In this document: positions 8,911-18,337 of the stretch, piece after piece
Layout of the letters: the number at the start of each line of letters is the position of its first letter
How positions within the stretch are numbered: position 1 is the first letter of the stretch
NCBI RefSeq assembly: GCF_003325955.1
Contig: NZ_CP030929.1
Location: 1,116,001 to 1,180,000 of the forward strand
Source: Aurantimicrobium sp. MWH-Uga1
Lineage (GTDB): Bacteria; Actinomycetota; Actinomycetes; Actinomycetales; Microbacteriaceae
Direction of reading: 5' to 3'
DNA: 64,000 nt
Notes under the pieces: generated by a model
The model's database searches: none
Seen by the model: the letters and a program-made list of their open reading frames with translations, nothing else
What the model was told of the DNA's origin: nothing
Position numbers and translations under genes: made by a program

Positions 8911-10398
8911 TTATTGAGCAGTTCGCTTTTCATATCTTTTGACTGCCGCTGCGGTGATTTTGTCTGCCATACCGTTGAAAATGATTCCGTGTGCAGGCAG
9001 AATCGACAGCCAATACAGCCTGCCGCCCAAGCCACGCGGGAAGAAAATGGCGCGTTGGAGATAGCGAGAAGAACCATCTGGTTGCGCTTCAGCGCTGAGT
9101 TCTAGCCAGGCCAATCCAGGAACTTTCATCTCTGCACGCAAACGCAAAAAGCGACCATGGTCGATCCGCTCCACACGCCACCAGTCGACCGACTCCCCCA
9201 CCCGAAGTTTTTCTGGGTTGCTGCGTCCACGTCGCAAACCGACACCGCCAACGAGCTTGTCGGCAAAACCTCGAGCAGCCCACGCGATAGGAAGGGAATA
9301 CCAGCCGTTCTCGCCACCGATTCCTTCGATGATTGCCCATAAGTCTTCTACTGGTGCCGCACAGTCACGCTCTTTAATGTCGAGATAGACCCGGTGACCA
9401 GCCCATTCAGGGTCTGAGGGTAAGGGGTCACTGGGTGCACCGTAGACACTAGCGTTTTGCCAGCTTGTCTCAATGTCTCCTTCTTGCATCTTGCCCAGGG
9501 CAAGATGCACAGCTCGACGGTAAGGCACGAGGCCCTCTGCTGGGGGCGGGATGATCTGGTCAACATCATGCTCATTCATGATGCAGTCATGCTGAAGCGA
9601 CGCAATGATGGGGACTGCGAGCGCTCTGGGGATCGGGGTAACCAAGTTCACCCACTGACTAGCTAAGTAGGGAGTGAGCACAGGAAGGCGCAAAATGGCG
9701 CGTTCTTTCATACCTGCTTCGAGGGCGTAACCGTTCATCATGTCCGAATACTTCAGTACATCGGGACCACCAATATCCAGTGTCCTGTTTACACTCGGTG
9801 GCAAATCGGCTGCCTTGATGAGGTAGTACATAACATCCCGCACAGCGATTGGCTGAATGAGATTACCCACCCACTTTGGTGCCGTCATCACCGGGAGAAC
9901 ATCCGTGAGGTGACGAATCATTTCAAAACTGGTTGAACCCGAACCAATAATTACACCGGCTTGCAGTGCAACCGTGGGAACTCCTGATGCCAGGAGTATT
10001 TCTCCCACCTCAGCTCGAGAGCGCAGGTGCTTAGACAGCTCACCTTTGGAGGGGTGCAATCCACCCAAGTAAACAATTCTTTTGACACCGCCCTCTTTGG
10101 CAGCACGGGCTACGTTGTGTGCACCGGTGATTTCTTTCGACTCAAAATCACCCTTCTCTCCCATGGCATGCACGAGGTAATAGAGGACGTCAATGTTCTT
10201 GCATGCCTCGGTAACAATCTCTCCATCAAGAAGATTGCCCTCGACAATGTCTACCTGCGGGCGCCAAGGAACATCTTTGAGTTTGTCGGCAATACGAACC
10301 AGAACACGAACAGAGAAACCTGCCTCGAGGAGCCTGGGAACCAAACGTCCACCGATGTATCCGGTTGCACCGGTAACGAGCGCGCGTTTTTTTGCCAT
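8911..10398 (-). CDS. SDR/NmrA-like NAD(P)-binding protein with C-terminal DUF2867
   Basis: 495 aa with two parts. Residues 1-300 form a Rossmann domain with GATGYIGG at 10-17 and the atypical-SDR pattern of NAD(P)-dependent epimerase/NmrA proteins; YxxxK is not obvious, suggesting an atypical SDR. The C-terminal part (about 320-490) matches the DUF2867 pattern with WYSLP and RLYWLSILPAHGIIF. This fusion is common in Actinobacteria and other bacteria, but its substrate is not known. It is monocistronic here, diverging from the HNH/excalibur gene 52 nt away. Confidence 0.85.
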   Translation of the reverse strand: MAKKRALVTGATGYIGGRLVPRLLEAGFSVRVLVRIADKLKDVPWRPQVDIVEGNLLDGEIVTEACKNIDVLYYLVHAMGEKGDFESKEITGAHNVARAAKEGGVKRIVYLGGLHPSKGELSKHLRSRAEVGEILLASGVPTVALQAGVIIGSGSTSFEMIRHLTDVLPVMTAPKWVGNLIQPIAVRDVMYYLIKAADLPPSVNRTLDIGGPDVLKYSDMMNGYALEAGMKERAILRLPVLTPYLASQWVNLVTPIPRALAVPIIASLQHDCIMNEHDVDQIIPPPAEGLVPYRRAVHLALGKMQEGDIETSWQNASVYGAPSDPLPSDPEWAGHRVYLDIKERDCAAPVEDLWAIIEGIGGENGWYSLPIAWAARGFADKLVGGVGLRRGRSNPEKLRVGESVDWWRVERIDHGRFLRLRAEMKVPGLAWLELSAEAQPDGSSRYLQRAIFFPRGLGGRLYWLSILPAHGIIFNGMADKITAAAVKRYEKRTAQ

Positions 10399-10450
10399 GT
10401 GCTGACTCTACGCCTGTGTATTGGTACCGTCATAGAGGGAGGGAGTCCGC

Positions 10451-11440
10451 GTGCACACGAACAAACGTATCTGGCTTGTCATTGGCCTCGTTTGCTTATT
10501 TGTGTTAGTCGTGGGCTCCATTGCAAGTTCGGTAAATGCCGTACGTTCAATGCAAACTGCAGTCACTGTGGATTCTCTGGAGCAAGCCTTAGAGGCCAGT
10601 CCCTCTCCCATCGGTATTGCCGTCCCCACAGAAACTCCCACAGCGCCAGCAACCGTCTCCCCCGATCTGACTCAGTCGTCCTCGTCATCCACCTCTGTTT
10701 TTGTCGCGATGCTTGCTGAACTTCCCCAAGACGATTCACCGAGTTCTCACACCGGATATGACCGCGACTATTTCAATGCCTGGATTGATGCTGATGGGGA
10801 TGGCTGTAATACCCGTGCTGAAGTGTTAATGATGGAGTCACAAACTACTGTCTCCACCCGCGGGCGTTGTACCGTCACCACTGGTTCGTGGGTCTCGGTC
10901 TATGACGGTGCTCTGTTGACCGAAGCAGGCAGTCTCGACATTGACCACTTCGTGCCTTTGAATGAGGCATGGCTCTCTGGCGCCTATGCCTGGGATAGTG
11001 CCACTCGGGTCCAGTTTGGTAATGACCTTGGCTACGGCCCTTCACTGGTGGCAGTGACGGCAAGTTCCAACAGATCGAAAAGTGATCAAGATCCGGCGAG
11101 GTGGATGCCGCCAGCACGAGGATACTTTTGTGATTATGCCGCCACCTGGGTTGCGGTGAAGTGGCGTTGGAGCTTGAGCGTGGACTCCCTAGAACGTATG
11201 GCGTTGCAATCTGTTCTGAGCGGGTGTACCTCGGTCTCCGTTGAGATTCCTCAGAAAGCCACCGTTACGGCAGGCGCTGCCCCGCAACCGGTTGCTCCAA
11301 TCTCAGACGGCGCGCTTGACCCGAACTATGGCACGTGCTCACTTGCGCAAGCATACGGCGCGGGCCCCTATGTGCAGGGTATTGATCCCGAATATGAGTG
11401 GTACCGCGATAGGGACAAAGACGGCGTGGTCTGCGAGTAA
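10451..11440 (+). CDS. secreted or membrane-anchored HNH-like nuclease with C-terminal excalibur domain
   Basis: 329 aa. An N-terminal hydrophobic segment (residues 8-28, IWLVIGLVCLFVLVVGSIAS) acts as signal anchor, followed by a Ser/Thr/Pro linker. The middle part has IDHFVPLNEAW near residue 163 and NRSKSDQDP near 216, the H..N arrangement of DUF1524/HNH nucleases. The C-terminus has Cys-flanked DRDKDGVVCE, the calcium-binding excalibur motif. The GTG start is supported by GGGAGGGAG 5 nt upstream. This nuclease-plus-excalibur layout is widespread in Gram-positive bacteria and is thought to act extracellularly, for nutrient DNA use or competence. Activity not shown. Confidence 0.85.
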   Translation: MHTNKRIWLVIGLVCLFVLVVGSIASSVNAVRSMQTAVTVDSLEQALEASPSPIGIAVPTETPTAPATVSPDLTQSSSSSTSVFVAMLAELPQDDSPSSHTGYDRDYFNAWIDADGDGCNTRAEVLMMESQTTVSTRGRCTVTTGSWVSVYDGALLTEAGSLDIDHFVPLNEAWLSGAYAWDSATRVQFGNDLGYGPSLVAVTASSNRSKSDQDPARWMPPARGYFCDYAATWVAVKWRWSLSVDSLERMALQSVLSGCTSVSVEIPQKATVTAGAAPQPVAPISDGALDPNYGTCSLAQAYGAGPYVQGIDPEYEWYRDRDKDGVVCE

Positions 11441-11447
11441 CCAAGAT

Positions 11448-11480
11448 AAGAGCCCGACCTCAATCGAGGTCGAGCTCTTT
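11448..11480. terminator. bidirectional terminator between convergent genes
   Basis: Inverted repeat AAGAGCCCGACCTC / GAGGTCGAGCTCTT with one C-A interruption and a 4-nt AATC loop, ending in TTT on the plus side. It sits between the excalibur gene (plus) and the CCGG mini-gene (minus) and can serve both. Confidence 0.7.
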
Positions 11481-11495
11481 GCGCTGTGTTTATGC

Positions 11496-11594
11496 TTACT
11501 TGCCGCCGCAGCACGCGCCGCCGCAGCAGCCGCCCTCTTCTCCGCCACCTACGGTTGCGGAAGGGGTCTCAAGCTTGATGTTTGCGGTTGCCAT
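11496..11594 (-). CDS. 32-residue cysteine/glycine-rich peptide (CCGG..CCGG)
   Basis: Very small open reading frame, 32 codons plus TAA. It starts MATANIKLETP, then has a GGGEEGG linker and a C-terminal GGCCGGACCGGK, with Cys at 23, 24, 28 and 29. The ATG is preceded by AAAGGAG 5 nt upstream, one of the best ribosome binding sites in the window, and the gene is followed by a hairpin, so translation is very likely. Function unknown. The paired vicinal cysteines suggest soft-metal binding (Cu, Zn, As) or redox; a modified peptide precursor is possible, but no maturase lies nearby. Upstream on the same strand is an SMR pump. Confidence 0.72.
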   Translation of the reverse strand: MATANIKLETPSATVGGGEEGGCCGGACCGGK

Positions 11595-11720
11595 ATGGTC
11601 TCCTTTGTTGAAGGGCGACCGTCGGGGCTATCGAGCCTGACCGGTCGAGGTCTGTATTAAGTGTGCGCCTGTTTTGCTTTCAGGTCAATGTGGGAGCGGG
11701 GTATGTCGCCCAGAGCGTAA

Positions 11721-12053
11721 TTAGCTGTGCGAACTTCCCATTTCCAACATGACGACTCCGACGATGATAAGCGCAAGCCCAATGAAACCCCAGACATTGA
11801 TGGTTTCCTTGAACAAAAAGATTCCCATGATGGCAACGAGAGCAGTGCCACATCCTGCCCAGATGCCATAGGCCACACCCATGCTGAGACCTTTGGAGAG
11901 CCCCAACCCCAGTGCAATAAATGCGCCCAGATATCCCACGATGACGAAAATGGTGGGCACAAGCTTGGTAAAACCTTCACTCATTTTCAGCGAAATAGTG
12001 CCAATCACTTCGCTGACGATGGCAAGGGCGAGTAAAAGATACGCAACAACCAT
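11721..12053 (-). CDS. SMR-family multidrug efflux transporter
   Basis: Small proton-coupled efflux protein, 110 aa and four helices, the size of EmrE/QacE. The essential membrane-embedded Glu is at residue 15 in AIVSEVIGTISLK, and the GVAYGIWAGCGTA signature in the third helix contains the conserved Trp and Gly residues. It usually works as an antiparallel dimer exporting quaternary cations or guanidinium. It starts 9 nt after the IclR-type regulator stop, so it may be read from that gene's promoter. Substrate not predictable. Confidence 0.92.
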   Translation of the reverse strand: MVVAYLLLALAIVSEVIGTISLKMSEGFTKLVPTIFVIVGYLGAFIALGLGLSKGLSMGVAYGIWAGCGTALVAIMGIFLFKETINVWGFIGLALIIVGVVMLEMGSSHS

Positions 12054-12062
12054 GTGTGTAGC

Positions 12063-12848
12063 TTAACTCGCCCCGTGAATACGGCGGCTAAGTTCCTGGG
12101 CTGTTGTCTTGATTTCGGGAAGGAGTTGTTCAACTCGCAACTGGAGATCTTCTTCGGTTGCGGAAACAGGAACGGGGTAGGTCACCGCAATAGCTGCAGC
12201 TGGCCAGCCGAGGTGGTCTTTGACCACCACACCGACGGAGGCTAGACCATCAGTGATTTCGCTGCGTTCAGTGGAATAGCCCTGTTGGGCGGCCTGGGTC
12301 ACCAGCGCTTTGAGTTCACGATAGCTTTGAGGTCCAGCCAAGCCCAGTTCTTCTCGTTGAGTAAAAACAACGGGATCAGAATAAAGCGCTCGTAATTGTG
12401 CCGGTGGTAATGCTGAAAGCAGAGCACGGCCGGACGCCGTGAGGTGTGCAGGAAGTCTCACTCCGACGTCTGTGATGAGTGAGGGTCGTCTGGCTGCACG
12501 CTCTTCGACGACGTAGAGAACATCGGTTCCGTGCAGAACAGCTAGGTGTGCAGACTCCCCGATATGGTCGACCAGTTTGGCCAACAAGGGTGCGCCTAAT
12601 CGGGTCAAAGGTTGCTGCCTCGAATAGGAGGAGGAGAGCTCAAAGGCAGCTGGCCCTAAACCATAACGGCGCTCTTCAGGGATGTGGAGGGCAAAGCCAC
12701 GCTCGGTGAGCACCGTCAAGATTTGATACACGGATGACCGCGGTAAAGATAGTGCAGTCGCAATAGTTTGAGCAGGAACTGGTCCTCTTTGGTGGGCAAG
12801 AAACTCCAAAATACGCAGGGTCGAATCGGCTGCGGGAACTTTACTCAC
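12063..12848 (-). CDS. IclR-family transcriptional regulator, likely controller of the hut genes
   Basis: About 261 aa. The N-terminus is a winged helix-turn-helix (TLRILEFLAHQRGPVPAQ, then ALSLPRSSVYQILTVL) and the rest is the IclR effector domain with the LTASGRALLSALP stretch. It is divergent from hutH, 87 nt apart, which suggests control of histidine utilisation by urocanate or histidine. The start is uncertain: GTG at 12848 leaves the TGTCTG-N6-CAGACA dyad in the intergenic space, while an alternative TTG at 12884 would place that dyad inside the coding sequence. The downstream SMR gene may be co-transcribed. Confidence 0.85.
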   Translation of the reverse strand: MSKVPAADSTLRILEFLAHQRGPVPAQTIATALSLPRSSVYQILTVLTERGFALHIPEERRYGLGPAAFELSSSYSRQQPLTRLGAPLLAKLVDHIGESAHLAVLHGTDVLYVVEERAARRPSLITDVGVRLPAHLTASGRALLSALPPAQLRALYSDPVVFTQREELGLAGPQSYRELKALVTQAAQQGYSTERSEITDGLASVGVVVKDHLGWPAAAIAVTYPVPVSATEEDLQLRVEQLLPEIKTTAQELSRRIHGAS

Positions 12849-12863
12849 AACCCCAGTATGCCT

Positions 12864-12881
12864 TGTCTGTGATATCAGACA
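12864..12881. promoter_or_regulatory. dyad TGTCTG-N6-CAGACA, candidate IclR operator for hut
   Basis: Perfect 6-bp arms around a TGATAT spacer in the divergent region between the IclR regulator and hutH. The centre contains GATATCA, also seen in the dyad by the second IclR gene at 56475-56497. Function inferred from location only. Confidence 0.5.
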
Positions 12882-12934
12882 CAAGGGGTGTTTTAGGCGT
12901 ATTTATCGCAATCTTTTCGGTGTGAAATCAGTAC

Positions 12935-14479
12935 ATGAGTTCTGTAACTGTGGGCACTGGTGCCGTATCAATAGACGATGTCGTTGCTGTTGCGCGATAT
13001 GACGCACAGATTGTGCTCGATGAAAAGGCGCTCGAAGGGGTTGCCCAGTCTCGCGCCGTTATCGATGCCTTGGCCTCTGACCCTAACCCGCACTACGGCA
13101 TCTCCACCGGTTTCGGTGCACTGGCAACCACCTTTATTGAGTCCGACCGCCGAGCTCAACTCCAGGCGTCACTTGTGCGCTCCCATGCAGCAGGTTCTGG
13201 GTCGGAGGTAGAGCGTGAAGTAATTCGCGCACTGATGCTTCTTCGCCTGTCCACACTGATGACCGGCCGCACCGGTGTGCGACCCATCGTTGCTCAGTCC
13301 TATGCAGCACTCATTAACGCCGGAATAACTCCCGTGGTTCGCGAATATGGCTCCCTCGGCTGTTCGGGCGACCTTGCGCCCCTGTCCCACTGTGCTTTAG
13401 CAACGATGGGCGAAGGTGATGTGCGCAACGCAGAGGGCATTTTGATGCCTGCATCTCAAGCGCTCTCAGAGGCAGGCATCACTGCTCTCAAGCTGGAAGA
13501 AAAAGAAGGCCTTGCCCTGATCAATGGCACGGATGGCATGCTCGGCATGCTCGCACTGGCCATTACAGATCTCAAGATGCTCATGACAGCTGTTGATATT
13601 TCTGCAGCGATGACCATCGAAGGATTGATGGGGACCGACAAGGTCTTTGCCGCCGATTTACACGCTCTGCGCCCCCAGGTAGGCCAAGGACAATCTGCAA
13701 CCAACCTACGTAACATCTTGGCCGATTCACCCATCGTGCACTCGCATGCAGGGCCTGAAGATGGTCGAGTGCAGGATGCCTACTCACTGCGTTGCTCGCC
13801 CCAAGTTCACGGTGGGGCTCGGGACACCATCGCTCACGCAGAACTCGTAGCCAACCGAGAACTTGCCTCAGCAATAGACAACCCTGTACTCACCGTTGAT
13901 GGCCGTGTAGAAAGCAACGGAAACTTCCACGGTGCACCGGTTGCCTATGTATTGGACTTCCTCGCCATCGTTGCCGCAGATGTCGCGTCGATGAGTGAGC
14001 GCCGTACCGACCGCTTCCTGGACCGCTCACGCAATCAAGGATTGCCTCCCTTCCTCGCTCACGAAGTGGGTGTGGACTCAGGCCTCATGATTGCTCAATA
14101 CACGGCGGCAGGTTTGGTCTCAGAAATGAAGAGGTTGGCAGTTCCTGCCTCGGCAGACTCCATCCCCTCCAGTGCTATGCAAGAAGACCACGTCTCAATG
14201 GGCTGGCATGCTGGACGCAAACTCCGCAAAGCAGTTGATGCACTCTCACGCGTCATTGCAATTGAACTCATGACCGCCTCACGCGGTATTGACCTGCGTG
14301 CTCCGTTGCAACCCAGCCCAGTTACTGGTGCTGTCATCGCAGAACTCCGCAATAACGGGGTTGCTGGCCCGGGTGCAGACCGTTTCCTCTCCCCCGAGAT
14401 TGAAACTGCAGCTGAGCTCACCCTTTCTGGCCGTGTCACAGCCGTAGCTCAAGCTGCCGCAACTACCCCACTGATCTAA
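12935..14479 (+). CDS. hutH: histidine ammonia-lyase
   Basis: Converts L-histidine to trans-urocanate and ammonia, first step of histidine breakdown, cytoplasmic tetramer; 514 aa as expected. The substrate-binding YGISTGFG is near residue 54, and the MIO-forming tripeptide is C143-S144-G145 in GSLGCSGDLAPLSH rather than Ala-Ser-Gly; a Cys-Gly type MIO crosslink is known for actinobacterial enzymes. Further family signatures: DNPVLTVDG and the C-terminal QEDHVSMGWHAGRK. No strong ribosome binding site precedes the ATG. It opens a tight operon with hutU (30 nt) and hutI. Confidence 0.97.
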   Translation: MSSVTVGTGAVSIDDVVAVARYDAQIVLDEKALEGVAQSRAVIDALASDPNPHYGISTGFGALATTFIESDRRAQLQASLVRSHAAGSGSEVEREVIRALMLLRLSTLMTGRTGVRPIVAQSYAALINAGITPVVREYGSLGCSGDLAPLSHCALATMGEGDVRNAEGILMPASQALSEAGITALKLEEKEGLALINGTDGMLGMLALAITDLKMLMTAVDISAAMTIEGLMGTDKVFAADLHALRPQVGQGQSATNLRNILADSPIVHSHAGPEDGRVQDAYSLRCSPQVHGGARDTIAHAELVANRELASAIDNPVLTVDGRVESNGNFHGAPVAYVLDFLAIVAADVASMSERRTDRFLDRSRNQGLPPFLAHEVGVDSGLMIAQYTAAGLVSEMKRLAVPASADSIPSSAMQEDHVSMGWHAGRKLRKAVDALSRVIAIELMTASRGIDLRAPLQPSPVTGAVIAELRNNGVAGPGADRFLSPEIETAAELTLSGRVTAVAQAAATTPLI

Positions 14480-14509
14480 ACACTCGAGAACAAGCCCAAG
14501 GAGACCCTC

Positions 14510-16168
14510 ATGACCACAGGACCTCGTACCGTCCGTGCCGCACGCGGCAACACACTCACCGCCAAGAGCTGGCAGACCGAAGCCCCCCTGCGCATGCTCA
14601 TGAACAACCTTGACCCTGAGGTTGCTGAACACCCCGAAAAGCTCGTTGTGTATGGAGGCACCGGTAAAGCTGCCCGCACCTGGGAAGCATATGACGCCAT
14701 CGTGCGCACCCTCGAAACTCTCGACTCTGATGAAACCCTCTTGGTTCAGTCCGGAAAACCTGTCGGTGTATTCCGCACCAACGAGTGGGCTCCTCGTGTG
14801 CTCATTGCCAACTCCAACCTCGTTGGTGACTGGGCAAACTGGCCAGAATTTCGCCGCCTCGAGGCCGAAGGCCTCACCATGTACGGTCAGATGACCGCTG
14901 GTTCCTGGATCTACATCGGAACCCAGGGCATATTGCAGGGAACCTACGAAACTTTCGGCGCTGTTGCCCGTCAACATTTTGGTGGAACTCTCGCTGGAAC
15001 TCTCACCCTCACCGGTGGCTGCGGTGGTATGGGTGGTGCACAGCCACTGGCCGTCACTATGAACGATGGTGTTGTGCTCATCGTTGATGTCGACGCTACC
15101 CGTCTCCAACGTCGTGTCGAACACGGTTACCTGGATGAGATGACCCATGACCTCGACGACGCGATTGCTCGTGTTCTGGCAGCTAAGGAGTCCAAGACCC
15201 CGTTGTCGGTCGGAATTGTTGGCAATGCAGCTGATGTCTTCACTGAGTTACTAGAACGCAAAGTTCCAATCGACATTGTGACGGACCAAACAAGTGCACA
15301 TGACCCCCTCTCCTACCTTCCTGAAGGTGTTTCGGTTGAGGAATGGCACAAGAAGGCAGAACAGGATGCTGCCTGGTTTACCGAACACTCTCGTGCCGCG
15401 ATGGCGAAGCAGGTCAAAGCCATGGTTGAGTTCCAGGATGCTGGAGCCATTGTCTTCGACTACGGAAACTCTATCCGTGCAGAGGCCAAGCTCGGTGGTT
15501 ATGACCGCGCCTTTGATTTCCCCGGCTTCGTGCCCGCCTATATTCGCCCACTTTTTTGTGAAGGTAACGGGCCATTCCGCTGGGCTGCCCTCTCTGGTGA
15601 CCCTGAAGACATTGCCAAAACCGACAAAGCAATCATGGAACTCTTCCCCGAGAATGAACACCTCAAGCGATGGATCACCAAGGCAGGCGAAAAGGTTCAC
15701 TTCGAAGGTTTGCCTGCCCGCATTTGCTGGCTGGGGTATAAAGAACGTCACCTGGCAGGTTTGAAGTTCAACGAAATGGTTGCTTCTGGTGAACTCTCTG
15801 CCCCAATCGTTATTGGCCGTGACCACCTCGACTCTGGTTCAGTTGCTTCTCCCTACCGTGAAACCGAAGCCATGAAAGACGGCTCCGATGCGATCGCTGA
15901 CTGGCCTTTGCTCAACGCCCTGCTCAACACAGCATCAGGTGCAACGTGGGTTTCACTGCACCATGGTGGTGGTGTTGGTATTGGCCGCTCAATCCACTGT
16001 GGTCAAGTCACTGTTGCCGATGGAACCGAACTGGCCGCCCAGAAACTCGAACGCGTTCTCACCAATGACCCCGGTACCGGTGTAATGCGCCACGTTGATG
16101 CTGGTTACGAGCGAGCCGAAGAGGTCGCACGTGAGCGCGGTCTGCGTGTTCCCATGTGGGAAAACTAA
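14510..16168 (+). CDS. hutU: urocanate hydratase
   Basis: NAD-dependent hydration of urocanate to imidazolonepropionate, 552 aa, normal length. Recognisable blocks: [21 protein letters not shown] stretch at about 87-104 ([11 protein letters not shown]), [15 protein letters not shown] near 168-182 that belongs to the NAD site, [10 protein letters not shown], and [20 protein letters not shown] near the C-terminus with the conserved Cys. An AAGGAG lies 7 nt before the ATG. It follows hutH by 30 nt. Confidence 0.97.
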   Translation: MTTGPRTVRAARGNTLTAKSWQTEAPLRMLMNNLDPEVAEHPEKLVVYGGTGKAARTWEAYDAIVRTLETLDSDETLLVQSGKPVGVFRTNEWAPRVLIANSNLVGDWANWPEFRRLEAEGLTMYGQMTAGSWIYIGTQGILQGTYETFGAVARQHFGGTLAGTLTLTGGCGGMGGAQPLAVTMNDGVVLIVDVDATRLQRRVEHGYLDEMTHDLDDAIARVLAAKESKTPLSVGIVGNAADVFTELLERKVPIDIVTDQTSAHDPLSYLPEGVSVEEWHKKAEQDAAWFTEHSRAAMAKQVKAMVEFQDAGAIVFDYGNSIRAEAKLGGYDRAFDFPGFVPAYIRPLFCEGNGPFRWAALSGDPEDIAKTDKAIMELFPENEHLKRWITKAGEKVHFEGLPARICWLGYKERHLAGLKFNEMVASGELSAPIVIGRDHLDSGSVASPYRETEAMKDGSDAIADWPLLNALLNTASGATWVSLHHGGGVGIGRSIHCGQVTVADGTELAAQKLERVLTNDPGTGVMRHVDAGYERAEEVARERGLRVPMWEN

Positions 16169-16188
16169 AGGCAAGTAAGCTCACCATC

Positions 16189-17394
16189 ATGTCTCGCACG
16201 CTTTTTACGAACATCGGTTTGCTCGTGACGAACAACCCGAAAGAAGCGGCACGTGCCGGCGGAACGGACTCCCCTACCGGGGAGATCCGGGACGCCGCCA
16301 TGATTGTTGAGAGTGGTCTTGTGGCGTGGGTTGGCAAGGCCGCGGATGCCGAAACCGGTGGCGGTTTCGATATTGATGCTGTGGTCAATGTGCATGGAAA
16401 CACCCTGATTCCCGGGTTTGTCGATTCCCACTCTCACCTCGTTTTTGCCGGGGATCGCTCTGCAGAGTTTGCCGCCCGCATGGAGGGAACACCGTATGCT
16501 GCAGGCGGAATACGTTCAACCGTTGCGGCAACACGTGCTGCCACCGAAGAGAGTTTGCGCGAGCACCTTGCCGCGTTGGTTAAAGAAATGCATTCGCAGG
16601 GCACCACGACCATCGAAATCAAGTCCGGATACGGACTAGATGTAACAACAGAAGAACGTTTGGTTCGCTTAGCTAGAGAATTCACGGAGGAAGTTACCTT
16701 CTTAGGCGCGCATGTTGTTCCTGCAGAGTTTGCTGATTCCCGTGATGAGTATGTTGAGCTTGTGACGGGCGAAATGCTTTCAGCGTGTGCACCACATTCA
16801 AAGTGGATTGATGTCTTTTGTGAACATGGTGCTTTCACGGTGGAGGAAACAAGGCGTATCTTGACTGCCGGAATAGCAGCTGGGCTCCAACCCCGCGTGC
16901 ACGCGTCACAACTTGGCCCCGGTGAAGGTGTTGCCTTAGCGGTTGAACTAGGCGCTGCCTCTGTAGATCACTGCACCTATCTCACCGAAGAAGATGTAGT
17001 AGCCCTAGCAGACTCCAGTACAGTTGCCACATTGCTTCCTGGCGTGGAGTTCTCAACCAAACAGCCCTACCCTTCAGGCCGAGCACTGATTGATGCGGGA
17101 GTGAGCGTTGCCCTGTCCACAGACTGCAATCCAGGGTCCAGCTTCACTTCGTCTATGCCTTTTTGTATAGCTGTTGCGGTGCGAGAAATGGGCATGAGTC
17201 CAGCAGAAGCCCTGTGGGCCTCCACCGCAGGAGGAGCCCAGGCTCTGCGTCGGGGTGATGTAGGCAAACTCTCACAAGGAATGCGCGCAGACATTGCCGA
17301 AATCACCGCACCAAGCTACATCCACCTTGCCTATCGTCCCGGAGTGCCCCAAATTGGGCGCGTGTGGAAAGACGGAGAACTTATCGCTGGCTAA
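16189..17394 (+). CDS. hutI: imidazolonepropionase
   Basis: Amidohydrolase-fold metalloenzyme opening the imidazolone ring to N-formimidoyl-L-glutamate; about 401 aa. Metal site residues in [13 protein letters not shown], then [21 protein letters not shown] and STDCNPGSS are all in place. The frame stays open upstream to 16156 with another ATG, which would overlap hutU by 13 nt; the start at 16189 gives the usual family N-terminus ([14 protein letters not shown]) and a 20-nt gap from hutU. The 3' end overlaps the convergent hutG-like gene by 14 nt. Confidence 0.95.
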   Translation: MSRTLFTNIGLLVTNNPKEAARAGGTDSPTGEIRDAAMIVESGLVAWVGKAADAETGGGFDIDAVVNVHGNTLIPGFVDSHSHLVFAGDRSAEFAARMEGTPYAAGGIRSTVAATRAATEESLREHLAALVKEMHSQGTTTIEIKSGYGLDVTTEERLVRLAREFTEEVTFLGAHVVPAEFADSRDEYVELVTGEMLSACAPHSKWIDVFCEHGAFTVEETRRILTAGIAAGLQPRVHASQLGPGEGVALAVELGAASVDHCTYLTEEDVVALADSSTVATLLPGVEFSTKQPYPSGRALIDAGVSVALSTDCNPGSSFTSSMPFCIAVAVREMGMSPAEALWASTAGGAQALRRGDVGKLSQGMRADIAEITAPSYIHLAYRPGVPQIGRVWKDGELIAG

Positions 17395-18337
17395 CGCCGG
17401 CAACCGCCTCCAATACACACAATGCCGCAAGGCGAACAGTTCTGCCGTCTGGCGTATCAGTGGTGGCATCAATTTCGGTCAGGTCTAGTGATCGAACCTG
17501 AGGGAAAGCAGCTGCGAGGCGGGCAATCTGGCGCAGTTCATAGGCACTGATTCCGCCAGGGACACTGGCGGGGCATGCCGGGGCAACGGATCGATCACAC
17601 ACGTCCACATCCAGGTCAACATGCACTGGACCGCCTGCAGCACCGGCAATAGCGAGCGCTTCGCTCATGATTTCTGACAGAGGTCGTCTGGCAAGTTCAT
17701 CACGGTGAATTACCGTAATACCTAGCTCATGAGCCCTGCGAGCATAGGCAACTGAGTTTGCATAGTCTTGAATGCCAATTTGCACAATTCGTTGAGGATT
17801 CAGGCCCGCCTCAATCAGCCTGCGCACAGGAGAGCCATTGCTCACCCCATCACGCAGGTCATAGTGAGCATCTAGTGTGATCAAACCAGCGGTGGAAAGG
17901 TCACTTCCCCACGCGCCCAGCGCAGCAGCTACTGTGACAGAATTATCGCCACCGAGAGCAATCACCAATTCAGACGCTTTAGCGGCATCGGCCATCATCG
18001 CAATCGTTCGTGCTTCACCTGCAGGAGAATCAGGGTCGGCAACATTGCCAAAATCTGCCACGGTGAGCTCTTCAAGATCCACAATCTCGGGATTATTTCG
18101 CACGCCCTTCTCGGGCAGACCTCGATCTTGCATGAGCGCAGGAGAGTAGCGAAACAGTGCAGAACGTATCGCGTCAGGGGTTTCGTGAGCATTAGTTGCA
18201 CTCAACGAAGTCTGTGATGCAGGAACACCGACGAGGGAAACATCAATACGGGATCCCGCGGCCAATTCAGAAGGCGCTGGCCAACCACCGGCTCGAGGCC
18301 AGAGAGGGTCGTGAGACAAGCCAGCAGGTTTATTCAT
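17381..18337 (-). CDS. hutG: arginase/agmatinase-family ureohydrolase, probable formimidoylglutamase
   Basis: 318 aa, manganese hydrolase fold. Probably removes formamide from N-formimidoylglutamate, the last hut step, because it sits convergently against hutI. Metal motifs: DAHYD, DVDVCD and TEIDATTD are standard, but the usual GGDHS is GGDNS, so one metal-binding His is Asn. This may indicate altered metal binding, or a branch of the family with a different site. The ATG at 18337 gives the conserved length; the frame remains open to 18460 with no support. It overlaps the upstream SdpI-like gene by 8 nt. Agmatinase or guanidino-acid hydrolase activity are alternatives. Confidence 0.82.
   Translation of the reverse strand: MNKPAGLSHDPLWPRAGGWPAPSELAAGSRIDVSLVGVPASQTSLSATNAHETPDAIRSALFRYSPALMQDRGLPEKGVRNNPEIVDLEELTVADFGNVADPDSPAGEARTIAMMADAAKASELVIALGGDNSVTVAAALGAWGSDLSTAGLITLDAHYDLRDGVSNGSPVRRLIEAGLNPQRIVQIGIQDYANSVAYARRAHELGITVIHRDELARRPLSEIMSEALAIAGAAGGPVHVDLDVDVCDRSVAPACPASVPGGISAYELRQIARLAAAFPQVRSLDLTEIDATTDTPDGRTVRLAALCVLEAVAGVSQR

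Noticed and set aside
11339..11548. 69-codon Ala-rich frame on the minus strand
   Set aside because: Only an alternate frame of the CCGG codons, running into the excalibur gene; the well-supported mini-gene uses another frame.
14279..15148. 289-codon open frame antisense to hutH/hutU
   Set aside because: Crosses the junction of two certain genes; no ribosome binding site or family pattern.
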